A stretch of DNA of 64,000 nt from Actinomycetes bacterium (GCA_023565505.1 JAIMBI010000019.1:1-64000); one strand, 5' to 3'. Counted from the first letter of the stretch, positions 1-9,483 are shown. Translations and numbers: made by a program. Notes: generated from the sequence alone by a model not told the origin.

Positions 1-401
<401 letters not shown>

Positions 402-566
402 TCACGCAAAGGGGCACACGCGAGAACCCGCGCATGCCCTAAGAAAAATTTACCACCGCCGCGGAAAGAGTGTCAACAGCAACACCACATCCGCGGTCCG
501 GCGAGGACGCGTTCCATACCACGCTCCCCGCACCTGTCAGCGCGCCTGCCGGCGTGCGAGCCCCGT

Positions 567-797
567 TTACTGCCTCCCGCCGCGCTCCAGCCGCCGTGCC
601 GCCGTCGAGGGGGCCAGCTCGGTGAGGAACGTTCCCCGCGTGGTCACCACCACCGCACGCGGGCCGCCCGAACGTCCGTGCCTCTGCCGTCTGTTCCGAT
701 CCGGGGCCCGCGTACCCGCTTCCCGCCGCCGGACGGCCAGGACCGCCACCACCTCCCTCACGTCCACCACCAGGTCCCCGCCCAGGTACACCAGCAC
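567..797 (-). CDS. remB: RemB/YaaB-like DUF370 regulator
   Basis: A 76-residue protein beginning GTG at 797, four bases after the DUF721 stop. The N-terminus VLVYLGGDLVVDVREVVAVL matches the RemB pattern (hydrophobic strand, GGD, then a helix), and the C-terminal part VVVTTRGTFLTELAPSTAARR matches the family's 'VTT..iYLSPIS..TL..R' ending. In Bacillus, RemB (YaaB) sits between recF and gyrB and is related to the matrix-gene activator RemA. The position here is equivalent, with DUF721 added. The central part is Arg-rich and divergent. A second GTG at 791 is possible as the start. Confidence 0.7.
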   Translation of the reverse strand: MLVYLGGDLVVDVREVVAVLAVRRREAGTRAPDRNRRQRHGRSGGPRAVVVTTRGTFLTELAPSTAARRLERGGRQ

Positions 798-801
798 CTG
801 C

Positions 802-1179
802 TCACCCCCGGCGGCCCCGCTCGGTCCCGGTGGCCGGCCGACCGCGTCCACCCCGTACTCCGCTGGATGCGGGCTGCCGGAGGACACCTGGCAGCCGCGT
901 CCGCACCACCACGCGGACACGGGAGGGACCCGCCCCATGCCCGGCTGCCGCCGCCCGCAGGATAGCACGCTCCCGCCACCGGATCTCCTGGGCGGCCGCC
1001 GTGTGTACTGCCACCACGACCAGGGTATCGCCGCGCAGGCGCCCGGGACGCGACACCTCGGCAAGCGCCGCCCCCACGATCGCGGGCCAGCGGCGCTGCA
1101 GGTCGACGAGCCCCGCCAACCTGCCCAGGCCCCACCGGCGTGCCGCTGTCCCTAAGACGTCACGGATCGGTGTGACCAT
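802..1179 (-). CDS. DUF721 (DciA-like) protein
   Basis: 125 residues. The N-terminal 70 residues fit DUF721: an initial helix (IRDVLGTAARRWGL), then LQRRWPAIVGAALAEVSRPGRLRGDTLVV and an 'AAQEIRWRE' helix. The family includes DciA, which helps load the replicative helicase in bacteria lacking DnaC, and it commonly sits between recF and gyrB. The ATG start at 1179 has a good GGGAGG site and overlaps the recF 3' end by 28 bases, so the two are probably translationally coupled. The C-terminal 50 residues are basic and not conserved. A role in replication is inferred from family and context. Confidence 0.75.
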   Translation of the reverse strand: MVTPIRDVLGTAARRWGLGRLAGLVDLQRRWPAIVGAALAEVSRPGRLRGDTLVVVAVHTAAAQEIRWRERAILRAAAAGHGAGPSRVRVVVRTRLPGVLRQPASSGVRGGRGRPATGTERGRRG

Positions 1180-2276
1180 GCATCCTCCCTGACGGCACCG
1201 TCTGCAACACGCAACACGTGGATGCCGTTGCCACCTGCGCCCGCCGGCAGCGCCGTCGTCGTCGCCAGTACCTGGCCCGTATCGGCCAGTTGCAACACCC
1301 GTCGCTGACGGGCTTCATCCAGCTCCGCCAGCACGTCATCCAGCAGCAGGACCGGCGTCACGCCCAGTTCGTCTCCCAGCGCCTCGCGCTCCGCGAACCG
1401 CACGGCCAGCATCGCCAGTCGCCACTGTCCCAGCGACCCCACGGTGCGCAGCGGCACATCGTCCAACAACATCTCCACGTCGTCACGCTGCGGACCCGAC
1501 AGCGTCACCCCCCGTCTTAACTCATCGGCACGGCGGCGCGTCAGTTCACCCCTGGCCACCAGTGCAACGTCCTCTTCAGACGCGCCGGCCCACGACGGCC
1601 GGTAGCGCACGCGCAACGCCCCCGTCCCTCCCAAACGCTGAAACCACCCTTCCGCCTGCATACTCAACCGCGCCACGTACGCACGGCGGCGCACAACGAC
1701 ACGAGCACCGAGGGCGATCATCTGCGCTTCCCACGGTTCGAGATGCGCGCCGGCACGCCGGCGGAGCGCCGCGTTCCGTTGCGTCAGCGTCCGATAGTAC
1801 CGATGCAAGGCGAAGTAATACGCCGGACTCATCTGCGCCAGCGCCGCATCCAGCAGTCGCCTGCGCAGCACGGCGGCGCCCCGCACTACGTCCAGATCCC
1901 ACGGCGCCGCCACCACCACCGGCACACGCCCCAACACCCGACTGCGGGGCGTTTCGACACCGCCCACACGCATCTGGACCGTCCCCGCATCCTCCGCACG
2001 ATGAATCACTACCTCCTGCTCCTCCTCGCGACCCCGACGCACGACGACCGCACGTACCCGCGCCACCGCCTCGCCGCATGCGACGACTTCCACTTCCCGT
2101 ACCGTCCGGTACGATCGGCCCGTCGCCACGACGTACACCGCTTCCAGGAAGTTGGACTTCCCCTGCCCGTTGGCGCCCACGAGAACCGTAAGACCGTCCC
2201 GCAGCGCGACGTCTGCGCGCGCGTAGTTCCGGAAGCCCCGCAATGACACCCAACGGATCCAGCACGCGGTCTTCAC
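1152..2276 (-). CDS. recF: DNA replication and repair protein RecF
   Basis: A 374-residue SMC-type ATPase that helps load RecA at gaps and stalled forks. The Walker A motif GANGQGKSNF is at about residues 34-43. The ABC signature region TLSGPQRDD is near residue 268 and Walker B VLLLDDVLAELD near residue 315. Length matches the usual 360-380. The GTG start at 2276 overlaps the S4 gene's stop codon (GTGA), so the pair is translationally coupled within the leftward dnaA operon. Confidence 0.97.
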   Translation of the reverse strand: MKTACWIRWVSLRGFRNYARADVALRDGLTVLVGANGQGKSNFLEAVYVVATGRSYRTVREVEVVACGEAVARVRAVVVRRGREEEQEVVIHRAEDAGTVQMRVGGVETPRSRVLGRVPVVVAAPWDLDVVRGAAVLRRRLLDAALAQMSPAYYFALHRYYRTLTQRNAALRRRAGAHLEPWEAQMIALGARVVVRRRAYVARLSMQAEGWFQRLGGTGALRVRYRPSWAGASEEDVALVARGELTRRRADELRRGVTLSGPQRDDVEMLLDDVPLRTVGSLGQWRLAMLAVRFAEREALGDELGVTPVLLLDDVLAELDEARQRRVLQLADTGQVLATTTALPAGAGGNGIHVLRVADGAVREDAWSHRSVTS

Positions 2277-2500
2277 GGTCGCACAACCCGTAGCCTGTCA
2301 ATCCCCACGACGTCCACCACGTCGCCCGGGTACACCCGTCGCCCCCGACGCGCTTCGACCACACCGTTGACCCGCACTTGCCCACGGCGGAGCAGCGCCT
2401 TCGCTTCTCCACCGGTCGTAACGACGCGTGCCCACTTCAGCAGCGCGCCCAGCGCAATGCTCGCAGTGTGAATCTGCACGGTCCGTTCACGCTGCGACAC
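2273..2500 (-). CDS. S4-domain RNA-binding protein (YaaA-like)
   Basis: A 75-residue protein made almost entirely of an S4 RNA-binding fold: IALGALLKWARVVTTGGEAK, then LLRRGQVRVNG and a final YPGDVVDV strand. It occupies the YaaA slot between dnaN and recF, where YaaA is linked to ribosome assembly in Bacillus. The GTG at 2500 overlaps dnaN by 14 bases. A later GTG at 2479 would give a protein starting VQIHTASIALG and is equally plausible. Confidence 0.88.
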   Translation of the reverse strand: MSQRERTVQIHTASIALGALLKWARVVTTGGEAKALLRRGQVRVNGVVEARRGRRVYPGDVVDVVGIDRLRVVRP

Positions 2501-3596
2501 GAACCGGTGCCAACACGTACACGTATTCCGGTTGCCCTACCGGCCGCACTGCACCTGGACTCAACGGCCCCGTAAGCTCCACAGCGACTTCGGCCGTCTC
2601 CACCACCCCGAGACACTCCATCAAGTAGCGCGCGTTGAACGCCGTCGCCACCGTCTCGCCTTCGCTCTGCACCTCCAACGTCTCCTCGGCTCTGCCATAC
2701 TCCGGTGTATGCGACGACAGCGTCAATTCGGTGCCTCGGGTCACCAGACGTACCACGTTGGCCGAGTCTCGCGCCGTGATCGCCACACGGCGCACGGCCC
2801 CCAGCAACGCCTCCGTACTCACCACGATCCGTTGCTTGTACCCCTGCGGGATCACCTGCTGGTAGTTCGGAAACGGCCCGGGAATCAACCGACTCACCAT
2901 GCGCGTGTCACCGAACGCGAACATCACCTGGTTTTCCGCGATGACAACGTCCACGACCCCGTCGTATCCCGTCAACGCCCTCACCAGCTCGTTCATCGTC
3001 CGCGCCGGCACGATCACGCCGGCGTTCTGCGCCGCCGGCGTCGCCAACCGCGCCGTCCGTAACGCCAACCGTCCTCCGTCAGTGGCCACCAGCCGAATCT
3101 CCGCCCCATCGAGCACCAGGTACAACCCGGTCAAGAACACCCGCGTCTCGTCAGTCGACACGGCAAATGCCGTCTGTCGCATCATGACCCGGAGCGTCCC
3201 GGCCTCAAGCGACACGACCGTCGCCGCCGACGGCTCGGGGACCACCGGGAAGTCGCTGGCCGGCATCCCCACCAGGGCATACGTGACCCGCTGGCATTGA
3301 AGCTCCACTTCGCGCCCGTTCTCGGCTGCCCGAATCTGCACCGGCGCATCCGGAAGATTCGCTACGATCTCTCCCAACAACCGGGCCGGCAACGTCACCG
3401 CTCCCCCGCGGGTCACGGTGGCGGGGATCGTGGTCTGAATCCCATGGTCCAGGTCGGTTGCTACCAACTTGACGCCGTCCTTCCTGGTTTCCAGGAGGAC
3501 GTTGGCCAAGATGGGCATTGTGGTGCGGGTGGATATGGCACGGCCCACCAACGCAACAGCCCTGCTCAGGTGTTTGTGTTCGCATGTCAGCAGCAT
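2487..3596 (-). CDS. dnaN: DNA polymerase III beta subunit (sliding clamp)
   Basis: The ring-shaped processivity clamp of the replicative polymerase, 369 residues from the chosen start. The N-terminus MLLTCEHKHLSRAV and the strand RTTMPILANVLLE are typical, as is the C-terminal YVYVLAPVRV, where partner peptides bind. An upstream ATG at 3638 is in frame, but ATG 3596 has a GGAGG site nine bases ahead and gives the normal N-terminus, so 3596 is preferred. It lies downstream of dnaA across a gap that holds DnaA boxes. Confidence 0.97.
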   Translation of the reverse strand: MLLTCEHKHLSRAVALVGRAISTRTTMPILANVLLETRKDGVKLVATDLDHGIQTTIPATVTRGGAVTLPARLLGEIVANLPDAPVQIRAAENGREVELQCQRVTYALVGMPASDFPVVPEPSAATVVSLEAGTLRVMMRQTAFAVSTDETRVFLTGLYLVLDGAEIRLVATDGGRLALRTARLATPAAQNAGVIVPARTMNELVRALTGYDGVVDVVIAENQVMFAFGDTRMVSRLIPGPFPNYQQVIPQGYKQRIVVSTEALLGAVRRVAITARDSANVVRLVTRGTELTLSSHTPEYGRAEETLEVQSEGETVATAFNARYLMECLGVVETAEVAVELTGPLSPGAVRPVGQPEYVYVLAPVRVAA

Positions 3597-3760
3597 GAAC
3601 GAGGGTCCTCCGGGCATGACGTACGAGTAGTGCTCCACATATTATGTATATCAAGATCGTCTTCGTAGTAAGGGCTGGGCGTAGTGTGGATGTCGCCATG
3701 CGGCGGTGACCGATGCTGGCGTTGGACGAAGCCAGGACGGTGGACTGATGCTGGCGTACC

Positions 3761-3828
3761 TGTGGAAAAGTGCGGACAAACAGCCAGGTGCGCCGTGTGC
3801 AACCCGTTGGTAAGAAAGGTTGTACACA
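3761..3828. promoter_or_regulatory. DnaA-box cluster between dnaA and dnaN
   Basis: Three DnaA-type 9-mers lie in the short dnaA-dnaN gap: TGTGGAAAA at 3761-3769, TGCGGACAA at 3771-3779 and TTGTACACA at 3820-3828, the last touching the dnaA stop codon. Each is within one or two bases of TTATNCACA on one strand. Together with the larger cluster upstream of dnaA they resemble the split (bipartite) origin of Bacillus, where boxes flank dnaA. The individual boxes are imperfect, so this rests on their clustering. Confidence 0.6.
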
Positions 3829-3830
3829 GG

Positions 3831-5174
3831 TTATGTGCTCCGGCGTTGCAGCATTTCCACAAGACGTTTGAGGCTGGCAGCGAGATGCACGTCCTTCTGC
3901 AGCACCTCTCGTACTCGCTGGCAGGCGTGCATGACCGTGGTGTGGTCGCGCCCTCCGAACTCCTGGCCGATGTGGGGCAACGACGCATCAGTGAGTTCCC
4001 GTGCCAGGTACATGGCGACCTGACGGGGGAACGCGATGCCTTTGGTGCGGCGTTTGGCCCGCATCTCTTCCGGTCGGATGCCGAAGAACTCGGCAACGAC
4101 CTGCTGGATGGTGGCGATCGTCACGGTGCGCGCGCGGGCCGGTGGCAGGAGATCGCGCAAGACGTCGGTCGCCAGCTCGACGGTAATCGATGAACGCGTG
4201 AGCGACGCGTAGGCGACTACGCGTACCAGTGCGCCTTCCAGTTCGCGGATGTTGGTGTTGATGCGCTGCGCGATGAATTCCGCAACGTCGTCGGGAACGA
4301 CAATGCCGTCGGTTTCAGCTTTCTTCTTGAGAATGGCGATGCGCGTTTCGAGGTCGGGTGGCTGGATGTCCGCGATGAGACCCCATTCGAAACGGCTGCG
4401 CAACCGATCCTCTAACGTGGGGATTTCCTTCGGGGGACGGTCCGACGTGATGATGATCTGGCGACTGGCTTCGTGGAGGGTGTTGAACGTGTGGAAGAAC
4501 TCCTCCTGCGTGCGCTCTTTGCCGGCGAGGAACTGGATGTCGTCGATGAGGAGAACGTCGACGTTGCGATAACGGTTGCGGAAGTCGACGGTCTTGTCGT
4601 CGCGAATGGCGTTGATGAGCTCGTTGGTGAACTTCTCACTGCTGACGTAGGCGACGCGGGCGACGGCAGCGTTGTGCAGGACGCGATGGCCGATGGCCTG
4701 CAGGAGGTGAGTTTTCCCCAGTCCCACGCCACCGTAGATGAATAGAGGGTTGTAGGCGCGGGCAGGGGCCTCGGCGACAGCCAGCGCAGCGGCGTGCGCA
4801 AAGCGGTTCCCGGCGCCTACCACGAAAGTTTTGAACGTGTACTTGGGTGAGAGGTGAAGGCCTTCCGGTCGCGGTGTAGTCGATGGCGGTGTCGACCGGA
4901 CAGTGGGCAGCGTTGGCGGTTCGACGATGATGATCTGCACGGCGACGTCGCGGCCAAGCGACGTGATCAGTGCGGTACGGATCATGGCGAGGAGACGCTG
5001 TTCGACCCATTCCTTGGCGAATCGGTTGGGTACGGCCAATGTGAAGACGTTGTCGCGCAGATCGACGGGTCGCATGATCCTCAGGAACGATTCCAGGGTG
5101 GGTTTGTTGAGCTGGCCCTCGATCTGGCGTAACGCGTCACGCCACAGCGTGGCAGGAGAGACGTCGACTGACAC
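3831..5174 (-). CDS. dnaA: Chromosomal replication initiator protein DnaA
   Basis: The AAA+ initiator that binds DnaA boxes and opens the origin, about 447 residues. Domain I starts at [16 protein letters not shown] short proline/threonine-rich linker (domain II) precedes the core starting at [15 protein letters not shown]. Walker A is [14 protein letters not shown] and Walker B is [10 protein letters not shown]. Domain IV holds the DnaA signature [16 protein letters not shown] 5174 follows an AAGGAG site and gives the usual length. An in-frame GTG at 5222 overlaps the preceding gene's stop and would add 16 residues. It is the head of the leftward replication operon. Confidence 0.98.
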   Translation of the reverse strand: MSVDVSPATLWRDALRQIEGQLNKPTLESFLRIMRPVDLRDNVFTLAVPNRFAKEWVEQRLLAMIRTALITSLGRDVAVQIIIVEPPTLPTVRSTPPSTTPRPEGLHLSPKYTFKTFVVGAGNRFAHAAALAVAEAPARAYNPLFIYGGVGLGKTHLLQAIGHRVLHNAAVARVAYVSSEKFTNELINAIRDDKTVDFRNRYRNVDVLLIDDIQFLAGKERTQEEFFHTFNTLHEASRQIIITSDRPPKEIPTLEDRLRSRFEWGLIADIQPPDLETRIAILKKKAETDGIVVPDDVAEFIAQRINTNIRELEGALVRVVAYASLTRSSITVELATDVLRDLLPPARARTVTIATIQQVVAEFFGIRPEEMRAKRRTKGIAFPRQVAMYLARELTDASLPHIGQEFGGRDHTTVMHACQRVREVLQKDVHLAASLKRLVEMLQRRST

Positions 5175-5218
5175 GGCAGACTCCTTTCCGTACGTCGCTC
5201 GAACGAGTTCGTTGGCGC

Positions 5219-6007
5219 TCACGCTTTGAGCGTCGTCTCCAGAAACGCGATGCCGTCCTCGGTGAGCGTACGCTGACCGCGGCCACGGGGCGTGACCAGG
5301 CCCAGCGTCTCCAGGGCGTGGAGTTCGCGGTACGCGGTGCTGTGACTGACGTCGAGTTCCTTGGCGATGGTGGTGGGCCCCGCAACCCCGAGTTCCGCGA
5401 TGAGCAGAAGGATCTTCTTCTGGCGGGTAGTGAGGTGACGCCGTTCTGCGACCCTGGCGGGTGTGGTGTTCGCAGTCGGTGGATCACGGTGGACCGAGAG
5501 CGTCACCACCGTGCCACGCTCGAGATTATCCTCGATCTGCAGGGTGCCCCCCAGGAACTGCAGTTGTTCCTTGGCCAGGGGAAGGCCGCTGCCGACGCCG
5601 CGGATGATGCGGCGCATCTGGGCGGTGGCCGTGGAGAACCCCGGTTGGAGGGCCCGGACCTTGTCGGCGATGCCCGGGCCCTGATCGGAGATGCGAATGG
5701 TGTTGCCGTCGTCCAGGACGGTGACCGTGGCGTTGCGGAAGTACGCATGAATCAGGTTTTCCACGATTTCCCTGATCACCCCGTACGGTACGCGCCCGCC
5801 GCGCTCGCGGGAGACGGCGTACGTCCGTGCGGCGATCTCCCCCACGAGAGCGTGGAAATCGTCGCCGCGTACGGAAACCACCTGCGGTTCGGAGAGCGGC
5901 GAGTCGTAGATGGCCAGGCGGACTTCGGGTTCGTCGTCCTCCGAAGACAGCGGCGTCTCGGCTCGACGCTCGTCGATCAACCGGGCAAGGAGCGCGCGTA
6001 GCGACAT
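5219..6007 (-). CDS. GHKL ATPase (histidine-kinase-like) with C-terminal winged helix, between oriC and dnaA
   Basis: 262 residues from ATG 6007. The middle region is a GHKL (HATPase_c) ATP-binding domain: N box [16 protein letters not shown]1 box [11 protein letters not shown]2 box [14 protein letters not shown] and a closing GTVVTLSV strand. There is no dimerisation/phosphoacceptor His region, so it is more like an anti-sigma or stand-alone ATPase than a full sensor kinase. The C-terminus ([19 protein letters not shown] on to [13 protein letters not shown]) is a MarR/IclR-like winged helix with a Ser-Tyr recognition helix. Its stop overlaps the alternative dnaA start by GTGA, so it is probably co-transcribed with dnaA. 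Function unknown; an ATP-sensing regulator of the dnaA operon is an inference. Confidence 0.75.
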   Translation of the reverse strand: MSLRALLARLIDERRAETPLSSEDDEPEVRLAIYDSPLSEPQVVSVRGDDFHALVGEIAARTYAVSRERGGRVPYGVIREIVENLIHAYFRNATVTVLDDGNTIRISDQGPGIADKVRALQPGFSTATAQMRRIIRGVGSGLPLAKEQLQFLGGTLQIEDNLERGTVVTLSVHRDPPTANTTPARVAERRHLTTRQKKILLLIAELGVAGPTTIAKELDVSHSTAYRELHALETLGLVTPRGRGQRTLTEDGIAFLETTLKA

Positions 6008-6551
6008 GAGCCCTCGAGCGCAGGCACAGTGATTGGCCGTGGTGGTCCGGACTCCTACCGGGGCCGGTGTGCGTTTGGAGAGTTCACGCCCGCCGTCCGC
6101 CCACCAACAGCATGGCACATGTGTGGATAACCAGGGCCGTCGTGGTGGGAGTTTCGGCCGTCGACGGCAGGACTCCTGCCAGGGGACTGAAGGGGATTTC
6201 GCCGCAGGGACGCGCGGTTTGGCAGTTGTCCACAGAGTGGATAACCCTGTGGACAACGGGTGGTGAACCCCTGGGCGTCTCCGGGGTATCGCACAGACCC
6301 GTGGCAGCACGACGGCCGTCTGAAGTCGTCAGGCATGGCAAAGATGTGGACCACCGACCGGTGTGTCCACAGGTTGTCCGCAGCCGTCTGTGGACGAGTC
6401 GTCCATCCAGGAGGTCGACCTTTGGTGTTGACGTCTGGAGCGTGAAATGGCGTGCGTGTCGGGTGAGAAGAGGCGACGCGGGCTGACCTGCCGCCGACGG
6501 TGAACCACCGCAGGTTTTGTGCTATAGTAAGCCCTGCTTACGGGAGGGCCC
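6008..6551. other. oriC: Putative chromosomal replication origin (oriC) with DnaA boxes
   Basis: A gene-free stretch of about 540 bases between divergent dnaA and rpmH operons. DnaA-type 9-mers are visible: TGTGGATAA (6122-6130, perfect consensus on the minus strand), TTGTCCACA (6226-6234), AGTGGATAA (6236-6244), TGTGGACAA (6248-6256), GTGTCCACA (6363-6371) and TTGTCCGCA (6374-6382), with another partial box near 6388. Divergent dnaA/rpmH operons with a box cluster between them are the classical bacterial origin layout. I see no strongly AT-rich unwinding element; the least GC-rich part is near the rpmH promoter. Confidence 0.85.
6523..6550 (+). promoter_or_regulatory. Promoter -10 and ribosome site of the rpmH operon
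   Basis: TATAGT at 6523-6528 is a plausible -10 element; the -35 region seventeen bases upstream is poor. It is followed by a strong ribosome binding site, GGGAGGGCCC, directly before the rpmH ATG at 6552. Confidence 0.45.
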
Positions 6552-6689
6552 ATGGTTAAGCGGACATACCAACCCAAGAAGCGCCGACGTCGTCGGGTGC
6601 ACGGGTTCCGGCAGCGCATGCGGACGGCGGGCGGTCGTAAAGTTCTCAAACGGCGACGGCGGAAGGGACGGTACCGGCTCACCGTGTGA
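6552..6689 (+). CDS. rpmH: 50S ribosomal protein L34
   Basis: A 45-residue, extremely basic protein too short for most ORF lists. It starts [19 protein letters not shown] and continues with [17 protein letters not shown], the L34 signature. L34 is a component of the large ribosomal subunit. It begins at ATG 6552 behind a strong GGGAGG site and starts the conserved rpmH-rnpA-yidD-yidC-khpB operon leading away from oriC. Confidence 0.97.
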   Translation: MVKRTYQPKKRRRRRVHGFRQRMRTAGGRKVLKRRRRKGRYRLTV

Positions 6690-6696
6690 ACGGTCC

Positions 6697-7062
6697 ATGC
6701 GACAGCTGGGACGGCTGCGGCGGGCGGAAGAGTACCGCCGGGTGCGTCGTCTGGGACGACAAGTGGTGGGCCAGGCGGGAATCCTGTACGTCGCGCCGAA
6801 CCTCTGCGGGGAAACCCGGGTGGGCGTGCAGGCGAGCCGGCGCCTGGGCTCGGCTGTGCGGCGCAACCGTGCGCGTCGGAGGGTCCGAGAGGCGCTACGT
6901 GCGTTGGTAGACCAACTGGCCGTCGGGGTCGATCTGGTGATCATCCCACGACCTGCCGCTCTGGCGATGGAGTTTGCTGCGTTGCGAGAGGATCTCGGGG
7001 GCATGCTGGCGGCTGCCGGTGCCCTGACACGTAGTTCCCGCTCATGGGAAGGCGCGTGCTGA
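6697..7062 (+). CDS. rnpA: Ribonuclease P protein component
   Basis: The 121-residue protein subunit of RNase P, which helps the catalytic RNA trim the 5' leader of pre-tRNAs. The family signature is seen in [13 protein letters not shown] (residues ~56-68), preceded by the [12 protein letters not shown] strand. The start ATG 6697 gives [16 protein letters not shown], the usual N-terminus; the open frame extends upstream into rpmH but is unlikely to be used. It lies seven bases after rpmH. Confidence 0.95.
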   Translation: MRQLGRLRRAEEYRRVRRLGRQVVGQAGILYVAPNLCGETRVGVQASRRLGSAVRRNRARRRVREALRALVDQLAVGVDLVIIPRPAALAMEFAALREDLGGMLAAAGALTRSSRSWEGAC

Positions 7063-7256
7063 TCGGCCTCATCAAGGCGTATCAGCGGATGCTTTCTCCG
7101 CTCCTTCCGCGGGTGTGTCGCTTTTATCCGTCGTGTTCGTCGTATGCCATCGAGGCGATCGAGCGCCATGGCGCATGGCGAGGACTGGGGCTGGCGCTCC
7201 GTCGTATCGGTCGCTGTCATCCGTTTCATCCTGGCGGGTACGACCCGGTGCCATAG
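7044..7256 (+). CDS. yidD: Membrane protein insertion efficiency factor YidD
   Basis: A 70-residue protein with the full YidD pattern: [27 protein letters not shown], with conserved Cys residues, then the A-I-HG helix and [17 protein letters not shown]. YidD is a small membrane-associated protein that assists YidC-dependent insertion. It overlaps the rnpA 3' end by 19 bases, the usual coupling in this operon. Confidence 0.95.
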   Translation: MGRRVLIGLIKAYQRMLSPLLPRVCRFYPSCSSYAIEAIERHGAWRGLGLALRRIGRCHPFHPGGYDPVP

Positions 7257-7275
7257 GGAGTCGTAGGGGGGTTTC

Positions 7276-7983
7276 GTGATCGACCCGTTGGTGTCACTGC
7301 TGGCCGAGGTGCTGGCCTTCCTGCGGACCGTGACGGGGAGCTCGGTGGCGGCCATCGTCGTCCTCACGGTGTTCATCAAGCTCGTGCTGCACCCGCTGAC
7401 ACGAAAGCAACTGAAGTCGATGAAGGCGATGCAGGCCCTGGCACCGCAGCTGGAAGTACTCCGCCGCAAGTACCGGGAGGATCCGCGTCAGTTGAACGTC
7501 GAGGTGATGAACCTCTACCGAGCACACCGCGTCAACCCGTTCAGCGGTTGCTTGCCATTGGTGTTGCAGATGCCAGTGCTGTGGGCGTTGTTCGCCCTGT
7601 TCCGGCGGGAGGGCGTATTCGGGGGTGAGCAGCTCTTCGGGGTGGCGCTCGAAGCCAACCTCACGGTTGCCATGGTGATAGCGCATCCTGCTCTGGCGCT
7701 GATACCCGTGTTGACGGCTGTCACGACGTACGTCCAGCAGATGATGACGATTACGGACCCGCAGCAGCAAAAGATGTTTCTTTTCATGCCGGTCTTCATT
7801 GCGTGGACCACCGTCGCTGGCTGGTTCCCAGTGGGCCTTTCTCTGTACTGGATTCTTTCAACGTCGTTGTACATCGTCGAGTACATCGTCGTCGTGGGTA
7901 GACCGAAGCCAGTGGGTGTGGCGCCTCCCAAGCGGAGGAGAGCAGGCGGCTCTCGAACCCGTGCCGGTGGTGACGATCGGTGA
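7276..7983 (+). CDS. yidC: Membrane protein insertase YidC/Oxa1 family
   Basis: 235 residues, the short Gram-positive-type insertase without the large periplasmic domain of proteobacterial YidC. It inserts and folds membrane proteins with or without SecYEG. The conserved core includes VFIKLVLHPLTRKQLKSMKAM with the functional Arg/Lys near the membrane groove, and FSGCLPLVLQMPVLWALF. About five membrane segments are visible, ending with a basic tail (PKRRRAGGSRTR). GTG 7276 follows a G-rich ribosome site. No lipobox Cys is seen at the N-terminus. Confidence 0.93.
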   Translation: MIDPLVSLLAEVLAFLRTVTGSSVAAIVVLTVFIKLVLHPLTRKQLKSMKAMQALAPQLEVLRRKYREDPRQLNVEVMNLYRAHRVNPFSGCLPLVLQMPVLWALFALFRREGVFGGEQLFGVALEANLTVAMVIAHPALALIPVLTAVTTYVQQMMTITDPQQQKMFLFMPVFIAWTTVAGWFPVGLSLYWILSTSLYIVEYIVVVGRPKPVGVAPPKRRRAGGSRTRAGGDDR

Positions 7984-8723
7984 AAACGATAGAAGCGACC
8001 GGACGCACCGTGGAGGAGGCGGTGGGAAAAGCCCTCGCGCAGTTGGGCGCACGACGGGAAGAAGCCACCGTGGAGATCTTGCAGTCTCCGCGGCCGGCAC
8101 TGCTGGGTCTGGGTCGCAGGGAGGCCGTCGTGAGAGTGACGGTCAAAGAGGTCGAGCCTCCTGCGGTCGTGCAGCCTGACCAGCGGGTGGAACCGGAGCG
8201 CAGGCTTCCCCAGGGACTGGAGGCTGCCGCAGCGGAAGTCGTGGAGCAGCTGACCAGGCACATGGGGCTCGACGTGACCGTCACGGCACATGGCCAGGAG
8301 ACGGGTCATGTGTCCGTCGAGGTTGCTGGCAAGGACGTATCAGCGGTGATCGGGCGCCACGGTCAGACGTTGGACGCGATCGAGTTGTTGTCCGCGCTCG
8401 TGCTCGGCAACCGGTACGGTCAACGGGTCTTCCTCACGGTGGATGCCGAGGGGTACCGCGAGAAGCGAGCGCGTACGCTACGCGGCATCGCCCGGAAGGC
8501 AGCCGATCGGGCGGTGCGCGAGCGCAAGCCGGTGTTTCTCGAACCCATGAGCGCCCGGGAGCGTCGCATCGTACACCTGGCACTGAGGGACGACGGGCGC
8601 GTCACGACATCCAGCGTAGGCGAGGGCGACGACCGGCGGGTCGTGGTGCATCCATCTGAGTGGCGGCGGGACGCGCGCCCGCCCGGTGCGCCGGAGGACG
8701 TCGACGAAGACGACGACGCGTGA
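7980..8723 (+). CDS. khpB: RNA-binding protein KhpB/Jag (Jag-N, KH, R3H)
   Basis: 247 residues in three parts. Jag-N is at 1-50 (MKTIEATGRTVEEAVGKAL and the PRPALLGLG turn), a KH domain with the GxxG-like loop IGRHGQTLDAIE at ~120-160, and an R3H domain (EPMSARERRIVHLAL) at ~180-225. The tail is acidic. KhpB pairs with KhpA and binds many transcripts, affecting cell division and wall growth in Gram-positive bacteria. The GTG start overlaps the yidC stop (GTGA), so the two are coupled. Confidence 0.93.
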   Translation: MKTIEATGRTVEEAVGKALAQLGARREEATVEILQSPRPALLGLGRREAVVRVTVKEVEPPAVVQPDQRVEPERRLPQGLEAAAAEVVEQLTRHMGLDVTVTAHGQETGHVSVEVAGKDVSAVIGRHGQTLDAIELLSALVLGNRYGQRVFLTVDAEGYREKRARTLRGIARKAADRAVRERKPVFLEPMSARERRIVHLALRDDGRVTTSSVGEGDDRRVVVHPSEWRRDARPPGAPEDVDEDDDA

Positions 8724-8745
8724 GGCATGACGCTCGTGGGAAGGC

Positions 8746-9483
8746 GTGAGCACGCAGTCCGATAGGGTCGCAAGCATAGCGGCCCACCTGGGGCTCACGC
8801 TGCAGCCCGCTGTCGTCGATGTCCTGCGGCAGTACCTTCACCACGTGTTGGAGTGGAACGCGCGGGTCAACCTCACCGGCCCTGCGGATTTTGACACGCT
8901 GGTCGACCGCCATCTGGCCGATTCACTGTGCGTGTTGGTAGCCTGCGACGTGCCATACGGCGGCACCGTAGCCGATGTGGGAAGCGGCGCCGGCTTTCCG
9001 GGGGTACCCATTGCTATCGTCCGCAGGGATCTGGTGGTGACCCTGATCGAGGCGACACGCAAGAAGGCTGCCTTTCTGGAGCATGTCCGCGATGCGCTGT
9101 TGCTGCACAACGTGGTGGTGTGGTGCGATCGTGCGGAACGGCTGGGGAGTCAGCCGGGGTCGCGCGAGGCGTTTGACGCCGTCGTCACACGGGCAGCGGC
9201 GCCACTGCTCGTAGCGGTCGAGCTGTGCATCCCCCTTTGTCGTGTCTGTGGCGTGACGGCGTACGTGAAAGGACCCGCAGCGAATGCAGAACTGGCAGCT
9301 GCTTTGACCCATATCGAAAGACTCGGGGGACGATTCGAGGCGACGCGCACCTGCGTGATGCCCCCGGACGCCCGTCGTACGGTTATCGTGGTCATCCGTA
9401 AGCAGGCGGCAACTCCGGATCGATTTCCTCGCCATAGGATTCGTCGGTCAGGAACAGCGGAGCACGGAGATCCAGCGGGATGA
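8746..9483 (+). CDS. rsmG: 16S rRNA (guanine527-N7)-methyltransferase RsmG
   Basis: 245 residues. RsmG methylates N7 of G527 in 16S rRNA using S-adenosylmethionine. The N-terminal helix HHVLEWNARVNLTGPADFDTL, the motif RHLADSL, SAM-binding motif I VADVGSGAGFPGVPIAI and the KKAAFLEHV segment are all present. GTG 8746 follows GGGAAGGC. The last ~25 residues are Arg/Pro-rich and look poorly conserved, so a slightly shorter ancestral C-terminus is possible. It sits in the usual place before parA-parB. Confidence 0.94.
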   Translation: MSTQSDRVASIAAHLGLTLQPAVVDVLRQYLHHVLEWNARVNLTGPADFDTLVDRHLADSLCVLVACDVPYGGTVADVGSGAGFPGVPIAIVRRDLVVTLIEATRKKAAFLEHVRDALLLHNVVVWCDRAERLGSQPGSREAFDAVVTRAAAPLLVAVELCIPLCRVCGVTAYVKGPAANAELAAALTHIERLGGRFEATRTCVMPPDARRTVIVVIRKQAATPDRFPRHRIRRSGTAEHGDPAG

